A stretch of 60,000 nucleotides of DNA from contig NC_092580.1 of NCBI RefSeq assembly GCF_037975245.1, forward strand, positions 29,541,501 to 29,601,500. Direction: 5' to 3'. Source of the DNA: Apostichopus japonicus (taxonomy: Eukaryota > Echinodermata > Holothuroidea > Aspidochirotida > Stichopodidae). The notes beneath the pieces were generated by a model. That model was not told the DNA's origin and ran no database searches. It saw only the letters and a program-made list of their open reading frames with translations. The position numbers and the translations under genes are program-made. Numbering within the stretch: position 1 is the first letter of the stretch; every line of letters begins with the position of its first letter. Shown in pieces: positions 21,140 through 31,779 of the stretch.

Positions 21140-21545
21140 CTACTCCTCATGCTTCAACTGGGCTAGACGTTCGCGGTGAATATGGCACACCATCACATGG
21201 TTCAGCCTCTGTTGAGTCCCGGTGCTCCATAGCCATGTCTTCAAACGCCTCAAAGCACTAAAAGATCTCTCGGCTTCCGTCAAACTGGCTGAGGAGACGA
21301 GGGGCAACCGCAAGAGAGCTTCGATTTCACCAAACATAGCCCGTACCGCTGGATTCATCGACTTGAATATTTATCTATACCCTTCAATCGACGACGAATG
21401 GAACTGGCCTCGAAAGAAAGACAGACTAAGCTTAAGATTGTCGGAGAGCTCAGGGTACCAACTCACGAGATCTGGGTGGAATTCTTCAGCAACATTGAGT
21501 GATATTCGAAGATATGAATCCTGAGATGTGTAAGCCCTAACCAAA
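21140..21545 (-). pseudogene. hAT transposase C-terminal fragment
   Basis: On the minus strand the frame reads PELSDNLKLSLSFF..., then a TAA stop near 21371, then MNPAVRAMFGEIEALLRLP and LTEAERSFSALRRLKTWL...RLNHVMVCHIH. This is the hAT dimerisation region (hATC), with the typical AERSFSALRRLKT box, at the C-terminus of hAT DNA transposases. Only this end is present, the in-frame stop breaks it, and a C/G-run repeat abuts its upstream side near 21550. No terminal inverted repeats were found. It is a dead relic, not a host gene. Confidence 0.85.
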
Positions 21546-21549
21546 TAGA

Positions 21550-21665
21550 CACTACTCTTTTTCCAAATTTGTGGGGGGGGGGGGCATTTGATATTGTTTC
21601 CCCACCCATCGAAATGTGGGGGGACGTGTCCCCCCGTCCCCCCCCCCCCCGGATTGACGCCCATG
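21550..21665. repeat. G/C-run dispersed repeat fragment
   Basis: Poly-G, then ATTTGATATTGTTTCCCC, then poly-C, ending GGATTGACGCCCATG. It belongs to the G-run class seen at 24760, 32750 and 48440. Confidence 0.6.
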
Positions 21666-22146
21666 CATATGTGCATTGGTCACCGTCATTATAAAGTTTC
21701 TCCCACTGATCACTATTTAGCCGCTAAATGTGTACCGTTAGTCCAAGTAACGGCACTTTACATCATCGAGTACTTGGTGCGTATCACTTAAAGCCCATTC
21801 ATGGAGATCCATTAAACCAATAGACCTACTTCATGATTCTGAAGCTTTATTTTCAAATTAATAACTAAAAAGGAGCCCATATTCCGTCGGGTTTGGTACT
21901 TGAAGTTAAAAGGAACCCAAAAAACCCCAGATAAATTGCGTAATTTCTTGGTATTTACCGAAAACGGAAGTATGAATCTATTTCTCCATACCGACCCTGT
22001 AATAATTTTAATCCAATCTAGTGAAATGATAACAGCGATGGTAGCAGACGATAAGAAAAACTTTTCTTCCCGTTGCTAAGCAATACTCGATCATGCATGC
22101 CCGCTGCAGACGTACGATCAAGGCATCGACATCCTAGAGCTGACAG

Positions 22147-22155
22147 TATATAAAA
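22147..22155 (+). promoter_or_regulatory. Candidate TATA box
   Basis: TATATAAAA sits in a locally GC-richer context, with a pyrimidine-rich stretch about 30 bases downstream (TTCTCGTTTTCATTCACTC). A strong donor GTG|GTAAGT follows at 22399 and a weaker one at 22234. It could be the promoter and first non-coding exon of gene 2, whose ATG exon has an acceptor at 33966. This is inference only. Confidence 0.25.
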
Positions 22156-22639
22156 TGCGTTGCGTGCGTGCGGTTATATTTCTCGTTTTCATTCACTCGA
22201 TTTACAAGGAGAAATGAATTTCGAAAGACCGTGGTGAGATTCGCAGTGGAACCCTTTCCAATGTTTTTAATATTACCATTCGTCAGTGGGAATATTGCAG
22301 AGTTTTGTCTAAAGTCGAGAACGTTTCAATGAATTTTCAGGACTTGCTGAAGTTAAAGTGAAGGAGGTATATTGGCCTAAGTTAGCTATGCCATCGTGGT
22401 AAGTTGCACAATATGTGCTTCTAAAGTTACAAGCTATAACGTTAAACGTCAATGAACAAACTAACTGTAGTGTAAGTGTTACTGATACTGTTCTCTGCAA
22501 TGAAATCACACGGATGGTTAATTCAGTTGGCACAGCAGATTAGTTACATTAAGCCTAAGTCCTCGGATGAAACGTGAGAGAACTTAAAGTTAAATTGAGG
22601 ATATCGGATTGAGATAAAGGCCTTAGGCTATTTATTTAT

Positions 22640-22745
22640 TTGTTTAGCCACTGAAGAAGATCCTGCTAGGATCAAAACGTCAGGCCAACTTACTTTTACA
22701 CACTATCTTAAACAGGCTCTCTAGTGGATAAGCAGTTTGCTAACA
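22640..22745 (+). mobile_element. Penelope-like element tail with degenerate hammerhead
   Basis: CTGAAGA (22651-22657), stem GATCC/GGATC with loop TGCTA, AAAAC, GTC and AGGCC form a decayed hammerhead. The downstream sequence to GCAGTTTGCTAACAG (ending near 22745) is shared, inverted, with 51850-51895 and 53160-53220. It ends against a TTTTA-rich tail. Confidence 0.65.
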
Positions 22746-23900
22746 GAATTATTTTATTTTATTTATTTATTTGACATTAAATGGTAAACATGGTTAGCTT
22801 AAAGCTTACAAGGCCCTGAAATAGAAAGCTAAAAGAAGAATAAAAATGAAAGAATCATAATAATAATAATACAAACATGAACAATAATTAAGATGGCAAT
22901 GAAAAGGGAAACATATAAACATTCAAAATTGACTAGGGCAAATATGTAATATGGACCAATCAATGAAATGAAATTAAGAGCATAAGTAATTAGTGAAAGT
23001 CCTGGATAAAATGTTTAAAGGTATTTAAGGAGTTGGCATTCTTACCCTCACAACTCATTCCACTCCTTAGCAACAACATAAAAACATGTTTTCTGTTGAT
23101 TCTGAGTATTATACCACCTTCTTAAGAATAAATTATTATGTGTGGTGGACCTTAGGGGGTGGTTATGTATATGATTTGTGTGACGGAACATGTCCACAAG
23201 GTACTCAAACATCGGTAAAATAAATAAAAATATATCCACTATAAAATGGAATACAAGTGTTTGTATCAATGAATGGTTTCATACTTTGAAGTAAAGCAAA
23301 TGTACTGGAAACAAGCTTGCAAAAGGAATCGACTCGTTCCATTTCAAGAGAATTCATTGTCACTTTCAATTGAATGACCTTCAAGGTAATATTTAATTTG
23401 ATATTTGAAGTAGATTTCAGCCTTTGTCTTGAACCAATCAACATGCTTTAGTTTATTTACTATTTATAACCAATGGATTTTTCTTGCACATTTGCAAACA
23501 TTAGCCATATCCTCATTAAATTAATAAATTTCATATAAAAAAAATGTGTCATCTGTGCATACCTATCCTCCGAGCAATGATTGATAAAGACCCATTTCAT
23601 TAATAAACAAACCAAGGAGTAACGGGCGCAGAATTGACCACTCTGGCACCCTGCAGTACATGGGTAATCACACCATTAACCTAGCATAGATTGTTGTGTA
23701 TCAGATAAAGACGACTATGCATGCAACAGAGCTTAACTTTTTTCGTAAACTAGACTGGTTTACTTGGTCAAATGCTTTTCTCATGTCTAGAAATACCAAT
23801 CCTATAAGATATCTGCTATCAATCGATTATTCCAGTCATCAATGATCTTCAGTGAATTCAATTACAAACTTGGATAAAGCACCATGAACATGGTTTTCCT
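22745..23900 (-). mobile_element. Decayed non-LTR retrotransposon (LINE), minus strand
   Basis: Minus-strand pieces in the right order: FLDMRKAFDQVNQS (near 23800) and VPEWSILRPLLLGLFINEM (near 23600) of the reverse transcriptase, MLIGSRQRLKS...LE.VDSF (23205-23444), then a C-terminal box HNNLFLRRWYNTQNQQKTCF (23048-23170). The 3' UTR ends AGGGCCTTGTAAGCTTTAAG and an AAATA-rich tail at 22745. Frameshifts and stops break the reading frame. It resembles the Jockey/CR1/L2 group. Confidence 0.8.
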
Positions 23901-24740
23901 TATATCTTACATAATACAGGCAAGATTTAAATGGGACGATAATTGAATACTATATGATATTTGAGTGCACACATGTGAACATTTTTAAGAAAGAGAACCT
24001 GGGCATGAAAATCAAACAACGAACCGACAGATCCACTCTCCACCCCAGTTCCCTGGCATCGTGACTGAGGTTATTGTCAGGTGTGTATCTCAATGCCCAT
24101 AGAAGGGGTACATAATGTACACATGACCTTAGCCAATGGGCTGAAAGCCTATACCACAAACTTGGCTATCCCTACACAGGGGAAAGTCACGTTACAAGTA
24201 GTTGCAGTTTGTTTTCATTGAGCACTGAAGATGCAAGAATATTTGCAGAAAATGGGTAAGGGACTATTAGCCAATCATATCACAGGAAATTTGGAAAAAC
24301 AACATTGGCTATATTTAGCATGAAAATCTCTGTATAATAGAATTGTTGTTTATAGCGCTGCATTAAGCAACTTGCTGGGTTGATTGTTATGATTTTGTTT
24401 TCAAACAATATTATCTGCAGGATTGGAAGAAATATTGGTTCTTTTGAGAAGTTGCTAATTGTTCTTTGAATAAAAGAAAGATTTTCATTCATAGCGTGTT
24501 TTGTTATATTTAGCATAGACCTGGTTTTCAGTGTGTTTACCTGGGGGGTTTTTTTCATAAAAGAATTTTAAAGATTTTGCACCCTTGGCTAAATTGAAGG
24601 CATTGCGTCCTCAGACAGACACACAGAATCCTGCATTGTCACAATACTGTAATATTTTGAAATATTTTATGATAAGCAAAACAGATTCTATTAAGTTTCA
24701 GTAAAGAATAGCAGTGAATAACTGAAGTATTTATACTTTA
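23900..24740. other. Intergenic sequence, nothing recognised
   Basis: Short open frames only; no domain or repeat that I can name. Confidence 0.4.
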
Positions 24741-24749
24741 CCACATGGG

Positions 24750-24985
24750 CAGCAATCATGGGTGGGAGGGGGGACTTGTCCCCCCAATATTTTAGGTGGG
24801 GGATATAGTATCTAATATCCCCCCCCCCAATATTTGGTGACATAGTCTTTTTGTGTGGCTATAAATAGAAAATAATGTGTGAGATTATTTATCCTATCCT
24901 ATTTATCCTGTTTCCTAAAAGATTTCTAAGGCAGGCACCTAGCCAGGGGGCGAAGGGGGAGACCGCCCCCCCCCCCCTTGAGCAT
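24750..24985 (-). repeat. G/C-run dispersed repeats
   Basis: AATATTTTAGGTGGGGGATA and TAGTATCTAATATCCCCC recur as the reverse complement at 48440-48500. A second G/C-run (CAGGGGGCGAAGGGGGAGAC) lies at 24944-24980. Confidence 0.7.
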
Positions 24986-25439
24986 ATATTTTGTATTTCT
25001 TTATGATATCAAAGTTTTATAGTAGCCAATATAAGAGGTTTTAATATTTGCACACCAATAAATTAACTGTGTCTGAATTTTCGAAAATTCCCTGACCAAC
25101 ATTCTTCATCATACTTCCCTCTACTCATGCAATTTTGATCGGTCTGTTAGAGGTTGAAGGGTTTTCTTTCTGTATTGGTTGTCCATAGATGATATTTTGT
25201 GCAACATAATGGGCATGTTTTGAAGTGAATTTATTATTCAAATTCTGAAGAAATAATGGGCTTAAAACCTTGAAAAATGGGGCTGACAGGTATTGTGGGC
25301 CGTTACGTATTACCTACAAAAGCAATGACCCACAGGAGATGCGATGAGGTCGAACATGATGTGTGACTTGTGACAATCTTGAAAAAGGTTATGGATGGAA
25401 AAAAAACTATTGGGAAAAACTTGGTTCTCAGGCAAAAGT

Positions 25440-25555
25440 GTAAATCTGGTTGGTCATTTTCAAGCCCGAGAACTGCCATTATCCGGTGATCTGGAGGGCT
25501 ACCAAAACCAGAAATGTTCTTGTCCGCTGCGCGCCAACCGATGGTGGCACTCTGC
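25440..25555 (-). repeat. REP copy, left part interrupted by the Gmr1-like element
   Basis: Reverse complement of REP (GTTCTTGTCCGCTGCGCGCC compares with the 20700 region). It stops at the LTR start; a related stretch resumes at 31288. Confidence 0.65.
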
Positions 25556-25956
25556 TGTTGTGAAGTCTATAAGTAAGGATAGGAAAGCTGCTTATGTCCT
25601 AGGGATAGCTTTAGGGGATTACAAAGCTGGGAGTACTTTGTACGTAAAGACTTGCTAATAGGATTAAAGGATAGAGCTAGAGATGAGGAGAGGGGTTACG
25701 GGCAGTTGGACTGTGGCTTTTGTGAGGTGAGGAGCCAAGGTATTAGGAGATGAGAAAAGGAGTGAAGCGTAAGGGAGTGTGGGAAGATAGCGAGGATAGT
25801 GTTGCAAGGAAGCAGAGGTTGTTTAAGGAGAATTGATGTTAGTGAATTGTGAAAGGAAGCAGTGGAGTTATGAGGAGCTATGTGGAGTTTGAAAAATAAA
25901 GGAAGAAAAGCAACGAATGACACTGTCTTGAACTTATTACCCCACACTACGTAACA
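25556..25956 (+). repeat. 5' LTR of the Gmr1-like element
   Basis: 401 bp, starting TGTTGTGAAGTC and ending CTACGTAACA. AAAATAAAGGAAG near 25895 holds a polyadenylation-type AATAAA. Confidence 0.9.
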
Positions 25957-25968
25957 TGGTGGCAACGG
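25957..25968 (+). other. Primer-binding site of the Gmr1-like element
   Basis: TGGTGGCAACGG abuts the LTR directly and is identical to the first 12 bases of the tRNA-Leu-type site of the other LTR element at 4113-4132. Confidence 0.8.
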
Positions 25969-26568
25969 TTTAAAAGAAGAAATACCTCGGTGTTTGCCCA
26001 CTACCATTGTGATAAATCAGCTACCAGCAAAAAGTCAATGAGACTCAAATAGATATAAATATCGTTTACTAATGTGTAAGTCATGCAGAAGATTGTTTAT
26101 TCAAATGAAATTATGTAACACAGGAATCTTGGGCGAAATGGATGGATGGTCATCGTTTCAGGAACATCTAAAGAAGCAAGATCCCGAGGGTATGTAACAA
26201 CATCATACAACCGCATAGTGGTGGAGCTTATTGTACGACAGAGATTATTCAACGCCCAATTATGGAAGCGGAGTTGTACATGTAAAACACGCTGTTACAT
26301 AAAAATGCATTTGCGTTTATCAAGGTGGAAGAAGTTATTGTTTGGTGGCAGAGAAGAAGGAGAAACCAAAATATAGAAAACAGACAGCAACCAACTGTGA
26401 GAGCTGAGTCACTTGTATGGTTTTTATTTTTGAGGAGTTCTTCTTGGATACTTTCTGCCTGAAACTGCGGTGGAGAATCTGAAAGAGGTCACACATACAT
26501 TAAGGTTGTAAATTGTTATATATTTATTTATAATTGCTATTTTCATATTCTCCATTTAAGGGTGCATC

Positions 26569-27791
26569 ATGTATAATTTAAGATCAGACAAAAATGAAAT
26601 GAAAATGAACACAACAGATAAAAAGGAAGACGAGACTTGTCCACCAGGGATACCTGAAGGTCTTCCAAAAGAAATGTGGATTGACTACTTACTAGAGATG
26701 CGTAAGGTACAGTAGAAGCACAAATTCAAATAGAAAAGTCCAAACAAGATCATGAACTGAACAAGGCTAAAGTAGAGGCAGATAAAGAAGTAAAACTAAA
26801 GCAACTTCATATAGAGAACGAAACTGCCAAAGTTCAAGCGAACCCAACTTCAGTGGCAAGTGGTGAAAGTGTAAATTTGATGAAGGTGCCTCGTCTGCAT
26901 GAAAATGAAGATGTCGATGTATATCTTAGAGGTTTAGAAATGTTAGCAAAAACAAACAAGTGGGATAAATCACAGTGGGCAATATTTTTTATCCCAAATT
27001 TATCTGGTAAGGCTAAGGAAGCCTATGTGAACCTCCCTATAACAGAGTCTCAGAATTATGATACGATAAAAGCTGCCATACTAGCCAAATACCATGTAAA
27101 TGCAGAAACCTACAGAGTCAAATTTAGAAACACCACAAAAAAAAGAGATCAAACTGTGTCAGGGTGGGTTAATGACTTGAATCACCATTTAAATGGTTGG
27201 ATAAAAGTCTCAGATGTAGAAGAAAAGGATGTTGAAGCTGTAAAAGAACTATTAGTTGTCGAGCAAGCAATTAGTTGCCTCCCTACTGATTTAGGCATCC
27301 ACCTGAGGGATAGGCAAATTAAGACCAGTAAAGATCTGGCCCATGAGGCAGACAGATATATAATAAACAGAGGTGGGGATGTATATTGGAGTCAAGTAGC
27401 AAAATGGGAGAGGCAAAGACACGGACGGGGACTCCAAAGAGAAGGACCACAGTTAAATCCCAATGCCACTGCATTCAAACCCAGTATAGTTTGTTTCAAA
27501 TGTGGTAAGGCAGGTCACATTAGCAAATTTTGTAGACAAGAGGCAGCATTAACAGAAGTCTCTAGGAGATGCTTTACTTGTGGCCAGACAGGCCATCTTT
27601 GTAATGCTTGTCCTCAAAAGGCCCCAAGCCAGGACACTAGGCACAGAGATGCAGATTCAAGAAGAGTTTATAATTGTGCACCAAATCAGGTAGACGATGT
27701 AGCTGCCATTAGGCTAGAAAAGTGCATGCTGGATGGTAGGGTAGAAGGCCAAAACATAAGGATTCTATTCCTTTGGTACTACAGATTGTAG
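26569..27791 (+). pseudogene. gag: Gag of the Gmr1-like element (frameshifted)
   Basis: It starts at ATG 26569 (MYNLRSDKNEMKM...) and reads to a TAG at 26713. The rest of the frame continues in another phase from about 26706: a Lys/Glu-rich helix (EAQIQIEKSKQDHELNKAKV), then the capsid-like region and two CCHC zinc knuckles, CFKCGKAGHISKFC and CFTCGQTGHLCNAC (near 27490-27610). The long uninterrupted part begins at Met 26853. Gmr1-type Gag is the reported source of the vertebrate SCAN domain, so the capsid-like region is worth comparing. The frame ends at 27791 in unrelated residues because the protease has been deleted. Confidence 0.8.
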
Positions 27792-28597
27792 GACCAAAGG
27801 AATGTAGAACAGATATTCTTGAAATGGCGCATGATAACGCAGGACACATGGGAGTTACTACAACGAAGGATAGAGTGTTAATGCATTTCTGTTGGCCGGG
27901 AATCTTTCAAGACATATCACATTACTGTAGAACATGTAAAGTATGTCAGAAATTGGATAAAGGCAAACAAATTCGCAAGTATCCATTACTACCCATGCCA
28001 ATTATTGATACACCTTTCCAACGTATAGGTATAGACATAGTTAGCCCAATGATAAGGACTAGGAAAAGGAATATGTACCTGCTCACCATTGTGGATTACG
28101 CCACCAGGTATCCTGTAGCTATCCCCTTGTCCAACATCAAAGCAGAAACAGTAATGGATGCCCTGATACAGGTTTTCGCTAGGATAGGTTTACCCAGGGA
28201 AATTGTTCATGACCAAGGGACAAACTTCATGTCGAAGGTTATGAAATCGATTTGCAGTAGACTCCATATTACCCAAATCTCAACCTCAGCGAGGCACCAA
28301 CAAACAAATGGTATGACAGAACGTTTTCATGGTACTCTCAAAAACATGATGAGGTCCTTGACGGAGGATCAAATGAAACATTGGGATGAGTACATACCTT
28401 CATATTTATTCGCTTACAGGGAAGTCCCATGTGCTACCACAGGATATGCTCCCTTTGAATTGCTGCATGGTAGAAAAATTAGAGGTCCACTGAGCATTCT
28501 TAAAGATATGTGGGTATCATCTGATAGTGATCCCAATGATGTGGTAACACACTTGCTGAGTATGTGCAAACGCATTCCGAAACTTGCAAGATGCTAA
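27773..28597 (+). pseudogene. Integrase of the Gmr1-like element, frameshifted at its C-terminus
   Basis: An HHCC zinc-binding domain (HDNAGHMG...CRTCKVC) is followed by the catalytic core: first Asp in IGIDIVSP, second Asp in VHDQGTNF, Glu in TERFHGTLKN. All three catalytic acids are kept. The frame breaks near 28590. The continuation (NENTRKSQKKMKKNYDKNAT, then a GPY/F-like module KFDNKWQGPYVVKRR at about 28705-28850) is in other frames. Its position 5' of the reverse transcriptase defines the Gmr1-like order. Confidence 0.88.
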
Positions 28598-28638
28598 TGA
28601 GAACACAAGGAAAAGCCAAAAGAAAATGAAAAAGAATT

Positions 28639-30420
28639 ATGACAAGAATGCCACCCTCAGGGAATTTAAGGCAGGTGAAAGGGTATTGGTATTTCTTCCC
28701 CCCAGAGGGGCCTTCAAAGTTTGACAACAAGTGGCAGGGACCGTATGTTGTGAAAAGACGGATAAATCAGGTGAATTATGAAATTGAGTTGCCTGATAAA
28801 TGTAAGTCTAAGAGGATTGTACATGTTAACTTGTGCAAAATTTGGTATAACAGAGAGCAAGAAACCCAAATCTCTAAATGTGTATATGTAACTGGTGTAG
28901 TACATGAAATCAGTAGTGAAACTTCAGGCATGGTGTACAGTGGAAAAACTGATGAAGGTGAAGAATTTGGGTGGTTAGATGATAACTTGGGTTCGTCATT
29001 GGTGCAAACTCAAACATGGAGAGATGTAGAAATCAATAAAGAGTTATCACACAAGCAGAGAGGGGAAGTCATGGAAGAAACACATGCTTATAGTTATGTA
29101 TTCTCTGACCTCCCAGGTAGAACACATTTAGTCAAACATCACATCCAACTTCACACAAAATCACCTATTAGACAACAGGCCTACAGGGTACCACATGCTC
29201 TTAGAGATCGTGTAAAACAGGAACTGGACAGCATGTTAAAGCTAGGGATAATAGAACCTACCATTAGCTCATATGCCTCACCAATAGTCATTGTATCCAA
29301 ATCAGACGAGACATTGCGTTTGTGCACAGACTTTAGAAAGCTGAATAAAAATTCAGTCTTTGACCCATATTCTATGCCCAGGATTGATGAAATCCTAGAT
29401 GAAATAGCTGGTGCCCACTATATAAATACTTTTGATCTGACAAAGGGTTTTTACCAGGTCCCAATAGACACAGAGTCGAGGGATAAAACTTCCTTTGTGA
29501 CGCCATTTGGCCAATATAGGTACACAGTATTGCCATTTGGTCTTCAAAACAGCAGCAGTGTTTTCCAGAGACTTATGGACTGTGTACTTAAGGGTTGTGA
29601 GAGTTTCTCCAGGGCGTACATTGATGACATTTGTATAGTAAGCAAGAGTTGGTCAGAACATATCGCACATCTACAGGCAGTTCTCCATAAGTTAGAGGAG
29701 GCTGGCCTAAAAGCGAAACCCAAGAAGTGCAAGTTTGCTTTCCATCAGATAGCCTATTTAGGACACAAGATTGGTGGTGGAGTTGTTACTCCAATTTGGG
29801 ATATTGTAGAAATGGTTCAGAATTTTCCCCAGCCCCTCACCAAGAGAAATGTTAGGGCCTTCTGAGGACTTACAGGATACTATAGAAAATTTTTTACAAA
29901 TTTTGCTAAGCTGGCAAAACCACTAACAGACCTAACTAGAAAGGACTTGCCTAATGCTGTCCACTGGGATCAATCATGCGAGCAGGCTTTTCAGTCTTTG
30001 AAGGACAAACTTACCAGCCAGCCAATTCTTTATGCCCCAGACTTCAACAAAACATTTGTTGTACAAACCGATGCCTCAAATTTTGGAATTGAGGCTGTTC
30101 TCAGTCAGACAGGTAAGGATGGGAAAGAACATCCCGTTGCTTACATAAGTCGTAAATTGTCAGAAAGAGAACAAAGATTTAGCGTACCCAAAAAAGAAGC
30201 CCTGGCAATAATTTGGGCTGTCGCTAAACTGAAGTACTATCTGATCGGTGTCATGTTCAAAATTTTCACAGCCGACCAAGCTCTGAAATGGCTGGAGAAA
30301 ACCAAAGGCTCAAATAATAGGCTGTTGAGATGGTCATCGGCTTTACAGCAATTCAGTTTTGATGTGCAGTACAGGAGGGGGTGCTCAAATGGCAATGCTG
30401 ATGGTCTCAGCAGAATGTAA
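28639..30420 (+). pseudogene. Reverse transcriptase and RNase H of the Gmr1-like element, one stop
   Basis: After the GPY/F-like end of integrase the frame runs into RT: PYSMPRIDEILDEI, FDLTKGFYQVPID with the first Asp, LPFGLQNSSSVFQRLM, and the YIDD box (29617-29628). A TGA at 29863-29865 interrupts the thumb (RAF*GLTGYY). The same frame resumes with RNase H: VQTDASNFGIEAV, EALAIIWAV, FTADQALKWL and the final NADGLSRM at 30420. RNase H is therefore the last domain, with no integrase after it. Confidence 0.88.
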
Positions 30421-30428
30421 AGTCTATT

Positions 30429-30735
30429 ACCTTTCGAGTGTATTGTGTATAACTTCACATACTGTGTATATATTGTGTAAATTGTGAACTTTGTCAGTAA
30501 TTTCAAATTATTTCAGATTAACTCCAAGGCTATATACCTTTCGAGTGTATTGAGTGTGTATAACTTCACATACTGTGTATATATTGTGTAAATTGTGTAC
30601 TTTGTCAGTAATTTCAAATTATTTCAGTTATTTCAGATTAACTCCGAGGCTATATACCTTTCGAGTGTATTGAGTGTGTATAACTTCATATACTGTGTAT
30701 ATTGTGTACTTTGTCAGTAAATTCAATTATATTTG
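30429..30735 (+). repeat. Tandem triplication in the 3' UTR of the Gmr1-like element
   Basis: Three copies start ACCTTTCGAGTGTATTG at 30429, 30536 and 30656 (spacing 107 and 120 bp). Confidence 0.9.
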
Positions 30736-30886
30736 TAGTAGCTAGAGGTTGTTGTTGAGTGGATTAACTCTCACTCTTGTAAAAAGTATATGTAAACGAT
30801 GGTACAGGGTTTGGTTGGATTTGTTTTGTGTACATAGGGTTGGTAAGGATTAAGTTTTAAGGTAAAAGAAGAGCTGACACAGTCTC

Positions 30887-30898
30887 AGAGGAGGGGCA
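30887..30898 (+). other. Polypurine tract
   Basis: AGAGGAGGGGCA lies directly before the 3' LTR, the expected site for plus-strand priming. Confidence 0.75.
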
Positions 30899-31287
30899 TG
30901 TCATGAAGTCTATAAGTAAGGATAGGAAAGCTGCTTATGTCCTAGGGATAGCTTAAGGGGATTACAAGCTGGGATTACTTTGTACATAAAGACTTGCTAA
31001 TAGGATTAAAGGATAGAGCTAGAGATGAGGAGAGGGGTGGACTGTGGCTTTTGTGAGGTGAGGAGCCAAGGTATTAGGAGACGAGAAAAGGAGAGAAGCG
31101 TAAGGGAGTGTGGGAAGATAGCGAGGATAGTGTTGCAAGGAAGCATAGGTTGTTTAAGGAGAATTGATGTTAGTGAATTGTGAAAGGAAGCAGTGGAGTT
31201 ATGTGGAGCTATGTGGAGTTTGAAAAATAAAGGAAGAAAAGCAACGAATGACACTGTCTTGAACTTATTATCCCACACTACGTAACA
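30899..31287 (+). repeat. 3' LTR of the Gmr1-like element
   Basis: 389 bp, TGTCATGAAGTC to CTACGTAACA. It lacks TTACGGGCAG, which is present in the 5' LTR near 25695. Confidence 0.9.
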
Positions 31288-31400
31288 GATAGTAATATAT
31301 AATATCATGAAGCGCGCCAACAACTTTGGGGATGAAAGTCGCTACACGCCTGCACCCAAACAAATGTCCCCCCCCCCAATATTTGAAACAAATCGCCGCC
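31288..31400 (-). repeat. REP/G-run repeat, right part after the Gmr1-like insertion
   Basis: CAACTTTGGGGATGAAAGTC, CACGCCTGCACCCAAACAAA and poly-C recur as the reverse complement at 47221-47305. Confidence 0.75.
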
Positions 31401-31779
31401 CCTGCTTTACCATACAAGTTTTCAATTTTGATAAATCACTAGTTGGTCGCCACAAAATTGTGTAATGAGTATATAGTGCAGAAGTCTTGACCCTACATCC
31501 TGCAGCACAAGCAGCACTGCTTACTGCATAATTAACACTTTGTCTGAGATATTATCAGCACAAAATAATCAAGCTATTTGCACTGTACAGCACAAACTTC
31601 TCAAATGACACACTGGATGCATATTTCGACAAGCAGATCGAGAGAGTCTTCATGTAGGCATGAGGCAAATGCTGTAACTAACATATCCTGAAGCAGATAA
31701 AAACAAAATGTTTTCTCAATAACATGGTCACAGAGGCCCGGGCGTGAACCCTAGTTACTCTTCTTCACTTTGTAAACTT

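Larger units (their letters stand above)
25556..31287 (+). mobile_element. Gmr1-like Ty3/gypsy retrotransposon (gag-INT-RT-RNase H), two LTRs
   Basis: A complete 5.7-kb element: LTR, tRNA-Leu-type primer site, gag, integrase, reverse transcriptase, RNase H, tandem repeat, polypurine tract, LTR. Integrase precedes RT, which is the Ty1/copia order on a Ty3/gypsy element and the hallmark of the Gmr1 group known from deuterostomes. Frameshifts, an in-frame stop and loss of the protease make it inactive. The LTRs are close but differ by a 10-bp indel and several substitutions. No flanking duplication is visible. Confidence 0.88.

Noticed and set aside
25696-26007. 103-codon minus-strand frame, repeated at 31006-31323
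   Set aside because: It is the antisense of the two LTRs, which explains why it occurs twice.
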